Source of the DNA: JBOGZD01 sp050697155
GTDB taxonomy: Bacteria; Actinomycetota; Thermoleophilia; Solirubrobacterales; 70-9
Length of the DNA stretch: 27,664 nt
Reading direction: 5' to 3'
Assembly: GCA_050697155.1 (NCBI GenBank)
Contig: JBOGZD010000025.1
Span: 1-27,664 of the forward strand
Below, piece by piece: positions 14,200 through 21,937 of this stretch; positions within the stretch are counted from its first letter, which is position 1, and each line of letters opens with the position of its first letter. The notes beneath the pieces were generated by a model. That model worked only from the letters and a program-made list of their open reading frames with translations, had not been told where the DNA came from and ran no database searches. The position numbers and the translations under genes are program-made.

Positions 14200-15698
14200 G
14201 CCCACCGCGAGGTGACGACCTTCTTGCGGGTGTAGAACTCGACCGCGTCGCGGCCGTTGGCGTGCAGGTCGCCCTCGAGCGAGTCCTTCCAGCCCGAGAA
14301 GGGGAACCACGCGACCGGGGCGGCGACGCCGACGTTGACCCCGAGCATCCCGGCCTCGGCGCCGTAGCGGTAGGACCGGGTGGCCGCGCCCGAGCCGGTG
14401 AAGATCGAGCCGGCGTTGCCATAGCGCGACCCGTTGACGAAAGAGAGCGCGTCGTCGAGGTCCTCCGCCCGGACCACGGTCAGCAGCGGCCCGAACAGCT
14501 CCTCGCGCGCGAGCTCGGATTCGCGGTCGGGCGCTTCGACGATCGAGGGGCCGACCATCGTCGCGCCGGGCCCGGGATCCGCATCGCGTCCGTCGAGGAC
14601 GACCTCGGCGCCCGCGCCCGCGGCGCGCTCGATCGCGGCGATCATCCGCTCGCGGGCCTCGGGCGCGACCACGGGGCACACGTCAGTGTCCTCTGCGTCC
14701 CCCGATCCGACCACGAGCTCGCCCGCGGCGGCGGCGAGCGCCGCCAGGACCTCGTCCTGGCGGGCGCGGTCGCCGACCAGCACGCAGACCGAGCCCGCGA
14801 GGCAGCGCTGGCCCGCGGCGCCGAAGGCCGAGCCCATGATCGCCGGGACGGTCAGCTCCAGGTCGGCGTCGGGCATCACGACGAGCGAGTTCTTCGCCCC
14901 GCCGAGCGCCTGAAAGCGCTTGCCGCTCCGCGCCGAGCGCTCGGCGACGTAACGCGCCGTCGAGGCCTGGCCGACGAATGAGATCGCGTCCACGCCGGGG
15001 TGCTCGAGCAGCCCGTTGACCGCGTCGTGGGCCCCGTGGAGGAGGTTGCAGACCCCGTCCGGGATCTCCGCGATCCCGTCGATCAGCTCGAAGATCAGCT
15101 CCGAGGGCCGCGGGTCGCGCTCCGAGGGCTTGAGGATGACGGCGTTCCCGCAGGCGATCGCGAATGGCAGGAACCAGAGCGGGATCATCGTCGGGAAGTT
15201 GAACGGCGTGATTGCGCCCACCACGCCGACCGGCTGGCGGACGAGCTCGACGTCGACCCCGCGCGCGACCCCCTCCAGGTTCTCTCCCTTGAGCAGGTGC
15301 GGGATCGCGGTCGCCGACTCGGTCGACTCGATCCCGCGCAGGACCTCGCCGCGGGCGTCGTCGAGGGTCTTGCCCATGTCGGCGGTCACCAGCCCGGCGA
15401 GGTCCTCGCGCCGCTCCCAGAGCGCCTCGCGCAAAGCCATCACCGCCCGCGCCCGGCGCTGCGGCGGCACCTCGCGCCAGCCGGGCTGGGCCTCCCGCCC
15501 GGCGCGCACCGCGGCGTCCACGTCGGGGCCGCCCGAGAGCGGCACCATCGCCGCCAGCTCGCCGGTCGCCGGGTCGCGGTCCTCGAGCGCCCCCGCCGGT
15601 GCCTCGGCCTCGACCCACGCCCCACCGACGTAGTTGCGCAGCGTTCTCGTCTTGCGCCCTGGCGACTGGCGACTGGCGACTGGCGACTCGACCTTCAC
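14196..15698 (-). CDS. mmsA: CoA-acylating methylmalonate/malonate-semialdehyde dehydrogenase
   Basis: The 500-residue protein is of the MmsA branch of aldehyde dehydrogenases. ITPFNFPTMIPLWFLPFAIACGN, the cofactor motif FVGQASTARYV, LGGAKN in place of the usual LELGGK (no general-base glutamate, as in CoA-dependent members) and the catalytic cysteine in GQRCLAG (C299) are all present. The reaction gives acetyl- or propionyl-CoA plus CO2 and NADH, serving valine, beta-alanine or inositol breakdown. GTG 15698 overlaps the stop of the upstream aldehyde dehydrogenase gene as GTGA. Just after the start, four copies of a 7-bp repeat encode S-P-V-A-S-R-Q-S-P before the normal K-T-R-T-L-R-N-Y start of the family. 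Confidence 0.9.
   Translation of the reverse strand: MKVESPVASRQSPGRKTRTLRNYVGGAWVEAEAPAGALEDRDPATGELAAMVPLSGGPDVDAAVRAGREAQPGWREVPPQRRARAVMALREALWERREDLAGLVTADMGKTLDDARGEVLRGIESTESATAIPHLLKGENLEGVARGVDVELVRQPVGVVGAITPFNFPTMIPLWFLPFAIACGNAVILKPSERDPRPSELIFELIDGIAEIPDGVCNLLHGAHDAVNGLLEHPGVDAISFVGQASTARYVAERSARSGKRFQALGGAKNSLVVMPDADLELTVPAIMGSAFGAAGQRCLAGSVCVLVGDRARQDEVLAALAAAAGELVVGSGDAEDTDVCPVVAPEARERMIAAIERAAGAGAEVVLDGRDADPGPGATMVGPSIVEAPDRESELAREELFGPLLTVVRAEDLDDALSFVNGSRYGNAGSIFTGSGAATRSYRYGAEAGMLGVNVGVAAPVAWFPFSGWKDSLEGDLHANGRDAVEFYTRKKVVTSRWA
15660..15687. repeat. Four tandem copies of TGGCGAC inside the start of mmsA
   Basis: TGGCGAC is repeated four times without a mismatch. On the coding (minus) strand this is GTCGCCA times four, located 4 to 13 codons after the GTG start. 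The same unit occurs at 24911-24938. Because seven is not a multiple of three, gain or loss of one copy would throw the mmsA-like gene out of frame. Confidence 0.9.
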
Positions 15699-17197
15699 GC
15701 CCCCGCTCCCTCCGCCGGCGTATCGTCGCCCTCCCCATACGGATACCACCACTCCTTCGGCGCGATCTCCGTCTCGATGTGGACGTGCTTGGTCTCCTGG
15801 AAGGCCTCGAGCCCCTCGCGCCCCAGCTCCCGGCCGAGGCCCGACTGCTTGAAGCCGCCGAACGGGCCCGCGTCGTTGTCTGTCAGCGGGTCGTTGAACC
15901 ACACCGTGCCGGCCTTGATCTCGCGCATGCAGCGCACCATCGTCTTCAGATCGCCGGTGTAGACGTTCGCCCCGAGGCCGAAGCGGGTCGAGTTGGCGAG
16001 CTCGATCGCCTCGTCGAGCGAGCGCACGCGAACCAGCGGGGCCACCGGGCCGAACGTCTCCTCGCGCAGCAGGTCGGTCTCAGCCGGAGCGCCGGTGACC
16101 ACCGCCGGGGAGAAGAAGTGGCCGTGATCGCGCCCGCCGCCGTCGCCGCCGATCACCACCTCGGCGCCCGCGTCGACCGCCGCCGCGACCTGGTCGCGCA
16201 CCTTCTGCCGCTGAGCCGCCGAGACCATCGGCCCGATGTCGGTCGCGGGGTCGAGCGGGTCGCCGATCACCAGGCCGCCGGTGTAGTCGACGAACGCCTG
16301 CAGGTAGTCGTCGTAGACCTCGTCGGCGACGTAGAAGCGCTCGGCCGAGGTGCAGACCTGGCCCGCGTTCAGGAACGCCGCCCAGGCGCCCCCCTTCGCG
16401 GCCACGTCGACCGTGCCGGCGACGTCGGCGCAGACGATGAACGGGTCCTTGCCGCCCATCTCGAGATTGATCCGCGCCACCCGGTCGGCGCAGACGCGCG
16501 CGATCTTCTTCCCGGTCTCGACCGAGCCGGTGAACGCGACGCAGTCGACCCGCTCGTCGGCGACGATCGCGGCGCCCACCTCGCCGTCGCCGGCGAGCAG
16601 GTTGACCACCCCGTCGGGGAGGTGGTCGAAGCAGGGGGCGAGGGCGAGCGTGGAGAGCGGGGTCAGCTCCGACGGCTTGCAGACGGCGACGTTGCCGGCG
16701 GCCAGCGCCGGCGCCAGCTTCCAGGCGAGCAGGAGCAGCGGGTAATTCCACGGCACGATGCAGCCGACGACCCCGATCGGGTCCTTGACGATCAGCGAGA
16801 GCTGAGTCGCCTCGATCGAGGGGATCACCCGCCCGGCCGAGTCGCGGCCGATCTCGGCGTAGTAGTCGAACGCGGCGGCCGTCCAGCCGACCTCGTCGGC
16901 GTTCTCGATCCTCGGCTTGCCGCCCTCCAGCGTCATCAGCTCGGCGAGCTCGTCGGTGCGCGCGCGCAGCCTGACCGCCACCTCGTGCAGCATCTCGCCG
17001 CGCTCGACCGCCGGCGTGCGCTGCCAGCCGCGCGCCGCCTCGCCGGCGGCGGCGATCGCGGCGCCGAGCTGCTCGCTCGACGGCGCCGCCACGCTCGCCA
17101 GCGCCTCCTCGGAGTAGGGGTTCTCGACCGCGAGCGGCTCGCCGGCGCCGGCGACCTGCTCGCCGCCGATCAGCAGCCGTGTCTCGCGGCTGCTCAT
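15695..17197 (-). CDS. NAD(P)-dependent aldehyde dehydrogenase (betaine/semialdehyde type)
   Basis: The 500-residue enzyme has all class marks: IVPWNYPLLLLAWKLAPALAAGN with the transition-state asparagine, KPSELTPLS, FTGSVETGKKI for the cofactor, NLEMGGKDPF with the general-base glutamate, and NAGQVCTSAERF with the nucleophile C282. It oxidises an aldehyde to an acid in the cytoplasm. The sequence is of the betaine-aldehyde/aminobutyraldehyde/succinate-semialdehyde group, and I cannot fix the substrate. ATG 17197 sits 20 bases from the divergent DUF6328 gene. It is the first gene of a coupled pair with the mmsA-like gene. Next to a polyamine transporter and aminotransferase, a role in oxidising amine-derived aldehydes is the likeliest. 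Confidence 0.88.
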   Translation of the reverse strand: MSSRETRLLIGGEQVAGAGEPLAVENPYSEEALASVAAPSSEQLGAAIAAAGEAARGWQRTPAVERGEMLHEVAVRLRARTDELAELMTLEGGKPRIENADEVGWTAAAFDYYAEIGRDSAGRVIPSIEATQLSLIVKDPIGVVGCIVPWNYPLLLLAWKLAPALAAGNVAVCKPSELTPLSTLALAPCFDHLPDGVVNLLAGDGEVGAAIVADERVDCVAFTGSVETGKKIARVCADRVARINLEMGGKDPFIVCADVAGTVDVAAKGGAWAAFLNAGQVCTSAERFYVADEVYDDYLQAFVDYTGGLVIGDPLDPATDIGPMVSAAQRQKVRDQVAAAVDAGAEVVIGGDGGGRDHGHFFSPAVVTGAPAETDLLREETFGPVAPLVRVRSLDEAIELANSTRFGLGANVYTGDLKTMVRCMREIKAGTVWFNDPLTDNDAGPFGGFKQSGLGRELGREGLEAFQETKHVHIETEIAPKEWWYPYGEGDDTPAEGAGA

Positions 17198-17217
17198 CGG
17201 GGTAGTTTGCGGCTCGA

Positions 17218-17706
17218 ATGAGCAATCCCGAAGTCTCCGAGCACGCGGCGCGGCGCGGCGAGTCCGAGGAGCAGCGCCTGGATCGCAACCTGATGGAGCT
17301 GCTCCAGGAGCTCCGCGTCGCCATCCCGGGAATCCAGGTCCTGTTCGCGTTCCTGCTCGTGGTCCCCTTCCAGCAGGGCTGGGCGCAGGTGACCGAGTTC
17401 GAGAAGGCCGTCTACTACGTCACCCTCGTCTGCACCGCAGCGTCCTCGGTGCTCCTGATCGCCCCCACCGCTCGCCATCGGCTTCGCTTTCGGGAGCTCG
17501 ACAAGCGCTGGATCGTCGAGACCGCGAACCGTGCTGCGATCGCGGGCCTGGCCTTCCTCGGTGCCGCGATCGTCGGCGTCATGCTGCTGATCTCGCAGAT
17601 CGTCTACGGCGGGACGACGACGGCGATCGCCACCGCGCTGGTGGCGCTGGCGATCGGCTGGTTCTGGTTCGTGGCTCCTCTGGTCCGCGATCTGCGTCAG
17701 GGCTGA
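17218..17706 (+). CDS. DUF6328-family membrane protein
   Basis: This 162-residue protein has a charged start (EEQRLDRNLMELLQELRVAIPGIQVLFAFLL) and four hydrophobic segments: about residues 38-56, 66-86, 102-126 and 132-150. The LLQELRVAxPGxQVLFAFLL motif is that of the DUF6328 family of actinobacteria, which has no known function. The start lies 20 bases from the divergent aldehyde dehydrogenase start with no ribosome binding site, so a leaderless message is likely. Its 3' end overlaps the last bases of the convergent potC gene. Confidence 0.7.
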   Translation: MSNPEVSEHAARRGESEEQRLDRNLMELLQELRVAIPGIQVLFAFLLVVPFQQGWAQVTEFEKAVYYVTLVCTAASSVLLIAPTARHRLRFRELDKRWIVETANRAAIAGLAFLGAAIVGVMLLISQIVYGGTTTAIATALVALAIGWFWFVAPLVRDLRQG

Positions 17707-18560
17707 CGGCCTCCTTCGAGCACCGGTTCGAGCTCCGGCTCCGGTGGGACCGCGGCCATCCTCTCGGCGCGGCGCTGCTGCCAGAGCACGAGCGCGATCG
17801 CCGCCACCGTGAACAGGAAGAGGATCGTCGCCAGCACGTTGACCTGCACCGGGATCCCGCGCAGGGCGACGCCGAAGACGTAGAGCGGGAAGGTCTCGGT
17901 CGTGCCCGAGTTGAAGTTCGAGATCACGAAGTCGTCGATCGAGAGCGCGAAGGCGAGCAGCCCGGCCGCCAACACCCCCGGCGCCAGCAGCGGCAGGGTG
18001 ACGTAGCGGAAGGTCTGCAGCGGGGTCGCGCCGAGGTCGGCGGCCGCCTCCTCGATGCTGCGGTCGAAGCCGATCAGGCGCGAGCGCACCACGACGACGA
18101 CGAAGCTGATCGAGAACATGATGTGGGCGATCAGCAGCGACGTGAAGCCGAGCGCCAGGTTGTAGATGATGAACATCGACAGCAGCGCGGCGCCGATCAC
18201 GATCTCGGGTGTCGCCATCGGCAGCACGATCAGCAAGTTCGTCGCTCGGCGACCGAAGAACTGGTGGCGGACGAGCGCGATCGCCATCAGCGTCCCGATC
18301 ACGGTCGCGGCGAGGGTGGAGAGCGCGGCCAGCTCGAGCGATGTGAGCATCGCATCGTTGAGCTGGGTGACGGCGAAGGCGTTCTCCCAGTACTCCAGCG
18401 TGAAGCCCCCGTCGAGCGAGAAGTTGAGCCTGTCGCGCGGGGTCTCGCCGAACGAGAAGACCGCGATCACCGCGATCGGGATCAGCATGTAGGCGACCGC
18501 AACCCCCGCGTAGAGGATGAGCGCGTTACGCCGCAGCCACGACCAGGTACGACCGGCCAC
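17697..18560 (-). CDS. potC: Polyamine-type ABC transporter permease, PotC-like
   Basis: The 287-residue permease has about six membrane segments, starting with ALILYAGVAVAYMLIPIAVIAVFSF, and the cytoplasmic loop EEAAADLGATPLQTFRYVTLPLLAPG (about residues 165-190), which is the EAA motif that docks on the ATPase. FALSIDDFVISNFNSG is typical of PotC/PotI proteins. With PotB it forms the channel for spermidine or putrescine-like substrates. GTG 18560 shares its first base with the TAG stop of potB, so it is coupled. It is the last gene of the operon potA-potD-potB-potC. Its stop and that of the convergent DUF6328 gene lie within the small palindrome GTCAG-GG-CTGAC. Confidence 0.9.
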   Translation of the reverse strand: MAGRTWSWLRRNALILYAGVAVAYMLIPIAVIAVFSFGETPRDRLNFSLDGGFTLEYWENAFAVTQLNDAMLTSLELAALSTLAATVIGTLMAIALVRHQFFGRRATNLLIVLPMATPEIVIGAALLSMFIIYNLALGFTSLLIAHIMFSISFVVVVVRSRLIGFDRSIEEAAADLGATPLQTFRYVTLPLLAPGVLAAGLLAFALSIDDFVISNFNSGTTETFPLYVFGVALRGIPVQVNVLATILFLFTVAAIALVLWQQRRAERMAAVPPEPELEPVLEGGRQP

Positions 18561-19429
18561 TAGTCGCGCTCCTCGTCGCCCATGAACGCCTCGGTGCCGG
18601 CGAGCCGGATGTAGGCGACGACGATGATCAGGATCGCCGCCATCATCATGAACGAGAGCGCCGCCGCCTCCGGGTAGTTGCGATCCGCCAGGTAGAGGGA
18701 CTGGATCCTGTTGCCGATCATCGCCGTGTCGGCGCCTCCCAGCAGCGCTGCGTTGACGTAGTCGCCGAACGCCGGGATGAAGGTGAGCAGCACGCCGGCG
18801 ACGATCCCGGGCGCGGTCAGGGGGAGGGTCACTCGCAGGAACGCCTGACGAGTCGATGCGTACAGGTCCCTGGCGGCCTCGATCAGGCTGAGGTCGATCC
18901 GCTCGAGGCTGGCGTAGATCGGCAGGATCATGAAGGGCAGGAAGTTGTAGGTGAGGCCCGCGATCACCGCCCCCCCGGTTGCCAGCACCCTGCCGTCGTC
19001 GGGGATGATGGCCAGGAACTGGAGCACGTCGACGATCGGGCTGGCGTCGGCGAGGATCGTCTTCCAGGCGATCGTGCGAATGAGATAGGTGGTGAAGAAG
19101 GGGGCGATGACGGCGAACAGGAGCAGCAGCCTCCAGCGGCGGCTGACGCGAATCGCGATCGCGTAGGCGAGCGGGTACGCGATCAGCAACGCCAGGGCCG
19201 TCGCCGCCGCCGTGTAGAGGAACGTTCGCCCGATCTGCCCGCCCCGGTCCTCGAGCGCGTCGGGGAAGTTCGACCACTCCCACGTGAAGGCGAATCCCCC
19301 CGTCTCCAGGGCGCCCGACCGCAGCGCCATCTCCCCCATGAAGTACATGGGGACGACGAAGAAGACGACCAGCCAGAACGCGCCCGGCGCGAGCAGCCCG
19401 TACGGAATCAGGCGCCGGCGCGCGCTCAT
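18560..19429 (-). CDS. potB: Polyamine-type ABC transporter permease, PotB-like
   Basis: This 289-residue membrane protein has about six membrane segments. The first is LLAPGAFWLVVFFVVPMYFM, and the EAA loop is IEAARDLYASTRQAFLRVTLPLTAPGI (about residues 184-210). APFFTTYLIRTIAWKTIL and IPAFGDYVNAALLGG are hallmarks of PotB/PotH proteins. It pairs with PotC as a heterodimeric channel. The ATG follows the potD stop by a single base, so the two are translated together. Confidence 0.9.
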   Translation of the reverse strand: MSARRRLIPYGLLAPGAFWLVVFFVVPMYFMGEMALRSGALETGGFAFTWEWSNFPDALEDRGGQIGRTFLYTAAATALALLIAYPLAYAIAIRVSRRWRLLLLFAVIAPFFTTYLIRTIAWKTILADASPIVDVLQFLAIIPDDGRVLATGGAVIAGLTYNFLPFMILPIYASLERIDLSLIEAARDLYASTRQAFLRVTLPLTAPGIVAGVLLTFIPAFGDYVNAALLGGADTAMIGNRIQSLYLADRNYPEAAALSFMMMAAILIIVVAYIRLAGTEAFMGDEERD

Positions 19430-19430
19430 C

Positions 19431-20570
19431 TCAGCCGGAGATCACGTCCTGGAACGCCTCGGTGACCTCCTGGACGTCCTCGGAGCTTCCGGGAGGCTCG
19501 GTCTCCGACGTGCACGGCTCGAGGAACTCCTCGTCGGGGAAGATGAGGTCGTTCTCGGCCAGCCTCGGGCTGCGGTCGGCGAGGATGTCCTGAACCCCGT
19601 CCACCGGGGTGATGTAGTTCACCCACTCGGCGATGTCCGCCTGGACCTCGGGCTGATAGACGAAGTCCATGAACGCCAGCGCCGCGCCGGTGTTCGGCGC
19701 TCCGACCGGGATCACCATGTTGTCGAACCAGAGGTTGCAGCCCTCGTCGGGCATCCGCCACTCGACGCCCCCACGGCCGATCAGCGACTCGTCACCCGAC
19801 CAGCCGATCGCGGCGACGACGTTGCCGGCGGTCAGGTCCTCGGTGTACTCGTTGCCGGTGAACCGCCTGATCTGACCGGAGTCGACCGCCTCGCCCAGCT
19901 TGTCGATCGCCGCCAGCCAGTCCTCCTTGGTCGCCTCGCCGGGCTCGATGCCCTCGCCCCTGAGCACCAGGGGCACCGTGTCACGCATCTCGGTCAGCAT
20001 CGTCACCCGGCCCTCGTACTGGGGGTCGAACAGGTCGTTGACCGAGGTGATGTCCGGGGCCTCCTCGATATTGACCCAGATCCCGGTCATCCCGCCCTGC
20101 CAGGGGATCGTGAAGCTGCGCTCCGGGTCGACGTCCTGGGCCTCGAACTGCGCCGCCAGGTTCTCGAACGCCGTCGGCACGTCGTCGTGGTTGATCTCCT
20201 GCAGGTAGCCCAGGTCGAACATCTGCTTCGCCATCCAGTCGGTGACGACGAGGATGCTCCGAGCGCCCGACTCTCCCCGGTCGAGCTGCGGCTGCAGCTT
20301 GCCGAAGAAGGTGACGTTGTCGTTGATGTCCTCGATGTAGTCGATGTTGACGCCGGTCTCCTCCTCGAACTCGGCGACTGTTCCGTTATTTCCCGGATCG
20401 ATGTAGCCGGGCCAGTTCGAGATCGTCAGCTCCCCCTCCACCGGGCCCGCCTCCGCGGTCTGAACGTCCTCCCCGTTATCGCCGCCGCCGACCGTGTCGT
20501 CGCCGCCGCAGGCGGCGAGCACCACCGTCGCGACCAGCATCACGAGCGCCGGGATCAACTTTGTCAGCAT
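19431..20570 (-). CDS. potD: Polyamine-type substrate-binding lipoprotein, PotD/PotF-like
   Basis: The 379-residue protein has a lipoprotein signal (VLAAC, cysteine near residue 21) and an acidic linker. A periplasmic-binding fold beginning ELTISNWPGYIDPG follows, the PotD/PotF-type start. NVTFFGKLQPQLDRG, IPWQGGMTGIWVN and AIGWSGDESLIGRGG are in the positions expected for polyamine-binding proteins. It captures the substrate outside the membrane and hands it to PotBC. Whether it prefers putrescine, spermidine or another amine cannot be told. It lies one base after potA and one base before potB, in a tight operon. Confidence 0.9.
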   Translation of the reverse strand: MLTKLIPALVMLVATVVLAACGGDDTVGGGDNGEDVQTAEAGPVEGELTISNWPGYIDPGNNGTVAEFEEETGVNIDYIEDINDNVTFFGKLQPQLDRGESGARSILVVTDWMAKQMFDLGYLQEINHDDVPTAFENLAAQFEAQDVDPERSFTIPWQGGMTGIWVNIEEAPDITSVNDLFDPQYEGRVTMLTEMRDTVPLVLRGEGIEPGEATKEDWLAAIDKLGEAVDSGQIRRFTGNEYTEDLTAGNVVAAIGWSGDESLIGRGGVEWRMPDEGCNLWFDNMVIPVGAPNTGAALAFMDFVYQPEVQADIAEWVNYITPVDGVQDILADRSPRLAENDLIFPDEEFLEPCTSETEPPGSSEDVQEVTEAFQDVISG

Positions 20571-20571
20571 G

Positions 20572-21699
20572 TCAGTCGCCTCCTTGGCGGTTCGACGATT
20601 CTCGGACGACGTGGATGTGGTCGGGGGCCCAGCTCAGGCGCACGGGCGCCCCACCGCCCGGCAGCCTGGCGCGTTCGGCCTCGTCGGCGTTCGGCACCAA
20701 GACCGTCATCCTCACGTCGTCGACGAGCCGGACCACGATCTGAGTCGAGGTGCCGAGGTAGACCGAGGCCTCGACGATGCCGTCGACGGCCGGCCAGCCG
20801 GGGGGCGGCGCCCCCCCGCCGCCGTCGGCACGAAAGATCTGGAGCTTCTCGGGCCGGACGACCGCGTGGCAGCGCTCACCCGTACCGACCCCGTCCGCGC
20901 TCCCCTCGAACTCCACCCCCGAATCGAGGCGCACCCGGGCTCGACCGTTGCTGCGGTCGGTGACCGCCCCCGGCATCAGGTTCGAGACGCCGATGAAACC
21001 GGCGACGAAGGTGGTCGTCGGCCGCTCGTAGATCTCCTCCGGGCCGTCGACCTGCTCGACCCGGCCGCGGTTCATGACCGCGATCCGGTCCGACATCGTC
21101 AGCGCCTCCTCCTGGTCGTGTGTGACGTAGACGAAGGTGATCCCGACCTCGTTCTGGATCCGCTTGAGCTCGATCTGAAGGCCCTTGCGCAGCTTCAGGT
21201 CCAGCGCCCCGAGCGGCTCGTCGAGCAGCAGCACCTTCGGCCGGTTGACCAGCGCCCGCGCCAGCGCCACGCGCTGCTGCTGACCGCCCGAGAGCTGGTT
21301 CGGACGCCGGTTGATCTCCGCCGCGAGCCCGACCCGCTCGAGCTCCTCGGCGACCCGGCTTGCGACCTCCTGCTTGGGCACCTTCCTGCGCCGCAGGCCG
21401 AAGGCGACGTTCTCGCGCACGCTCAGATGCGGGAAGAGGGCGTAGCTCTGAAAGACCGTGTTGGTCGGTCGGCGGTGGGCGGGAAGCTCGGCGACGTCCT
21501 CGCCGTCGATCTGCACGGCGCCGGAGGTCGGCTTCTCAAAGCCCGCGACCATCCGCAACGTGGTGGTCTTGCCGCAGCCGCTAGGCCCCAGCAGGGTGAA
21601 GAACTCGCCCGGCGCGATGTCGAGGTCGAGGTCATCGACCGCGACCAGGTCGCCGAACGCCTTGGTCACATCCTGCAACCGCACCGATGGCTCGGCCAA
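20572..21699 (-). CDS. potA: Polyamine-type ABC transporter ATPase, PotA-like
   Basis: The 375-residue ATPase has Walker A GPSGCGKTT (residues 38-46), a Q-loop in NTVFQSYALFPHLSV, signature LSGGQQQR (about 137-144), Walker B VLLLDEPLGALD and switch histidine YVTHDQEEA. A TOBE-like C-terminal part follows (about 285-370). This is the MalK/PotA/FbpC-type layout, with PotA likeliest from the neighbours. I chose TTG 21699 because AGGAG lies nine bases upstream and the conserved part starts soon after; TTG 21723 is an alternative giving eight more residues. First gene of the four-gene uptake operon, divergent from the aminotransferase gene. Confidence 0.9.
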   Translation of the reverse strand: MAEPSVRLQDVTKAFGDLVAVDDLDLDIAPGEFFTLLGPSGCGKTTTLRMVAGFEKPTSGAVQIDGEDVAELPAHRRPTNTVFQSYALFPHLSVRENVAFGLRRRKVPKQEVASRVAEELERVGLAAEINRRPNQLSGGQQQRVALARALVNRPKVLLLDEPLGALDLKLRKGLQIELKRIQNEVGITFVYVTHDQEEALTMSDRIAVMNRGRVEQVDGPEEIYERPTTTFVAGFIGVSNLMPGAVTDRSNGRARVRLDSGVEFEGSADGVGTGERCHAVVRPEKLQIFRADGGGGAPPPGWPAVDGIVEASVYLGTSTQIVVRLVDDVRMTVLVPNADEAERARLPGGGAPVRLSWAPDHIHVVRESSNRQGGD

Positions 21700-21731
21700 G
21701 CTCCTTCTCTCCTCAGCAGACAACTCGATTC

Positions 21732-21753
21732 AGCCTGAAGCGCCATTCAGGCT
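21732..21753. promoter_or_regulatory. Inverted repeat upstream of potA
   Basis: AGCCTGAA-GCGCCA-TTCAGGCT is a perfect 8-bp inverted repeat with a six-base spacer, 33 bases upstream of the chosen potA start. It is either an operator or a hairpin in the potA leader. The nearby AATTTTCC (21754-21761) is AT-rich for this DNA. Confidence 0.5.
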
Positions 21754-21808
21754 AATTTTCCTGAGCGGCGCGCGCAAGGGCCGAATGCCTCAAAACGTCC
21801 AACGGCAC

Positions 21809-21825
21809 TTGTGCAGAACGTACAA
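21809..21825. promoter_or_regulatory. Dyad TTGTGC-N5-GTACAA between divergent amine genes
   Basis: The half-sites TTGTGC and GTACAA mirror each other with one mismatch around AGAAC. The site lies in the 238-base gap between potA and the aminotransferase gene, a fitting place for a shared regulator such as the PucR-type protein encoded at 23342. This assignment is inference. Confidence 0.35.
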
Positions 21826-21937
21826 CGACGACCTGGGACATTGAACCGAACTCCGCTTGTATCCCCGATCCTGGGTAGCTACGGTTATACGGAACGTCGA
21901 GGGTCGATAGCCTAGAAGTCGTACGGAGAGGAGAGCG

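Noticed and set aside
15599..17221. 540-codon plus-strand frame
   Set aside because: It is antisense to the aldehyde dehydrogenase and the mmsA-like start; no protein family is visible.
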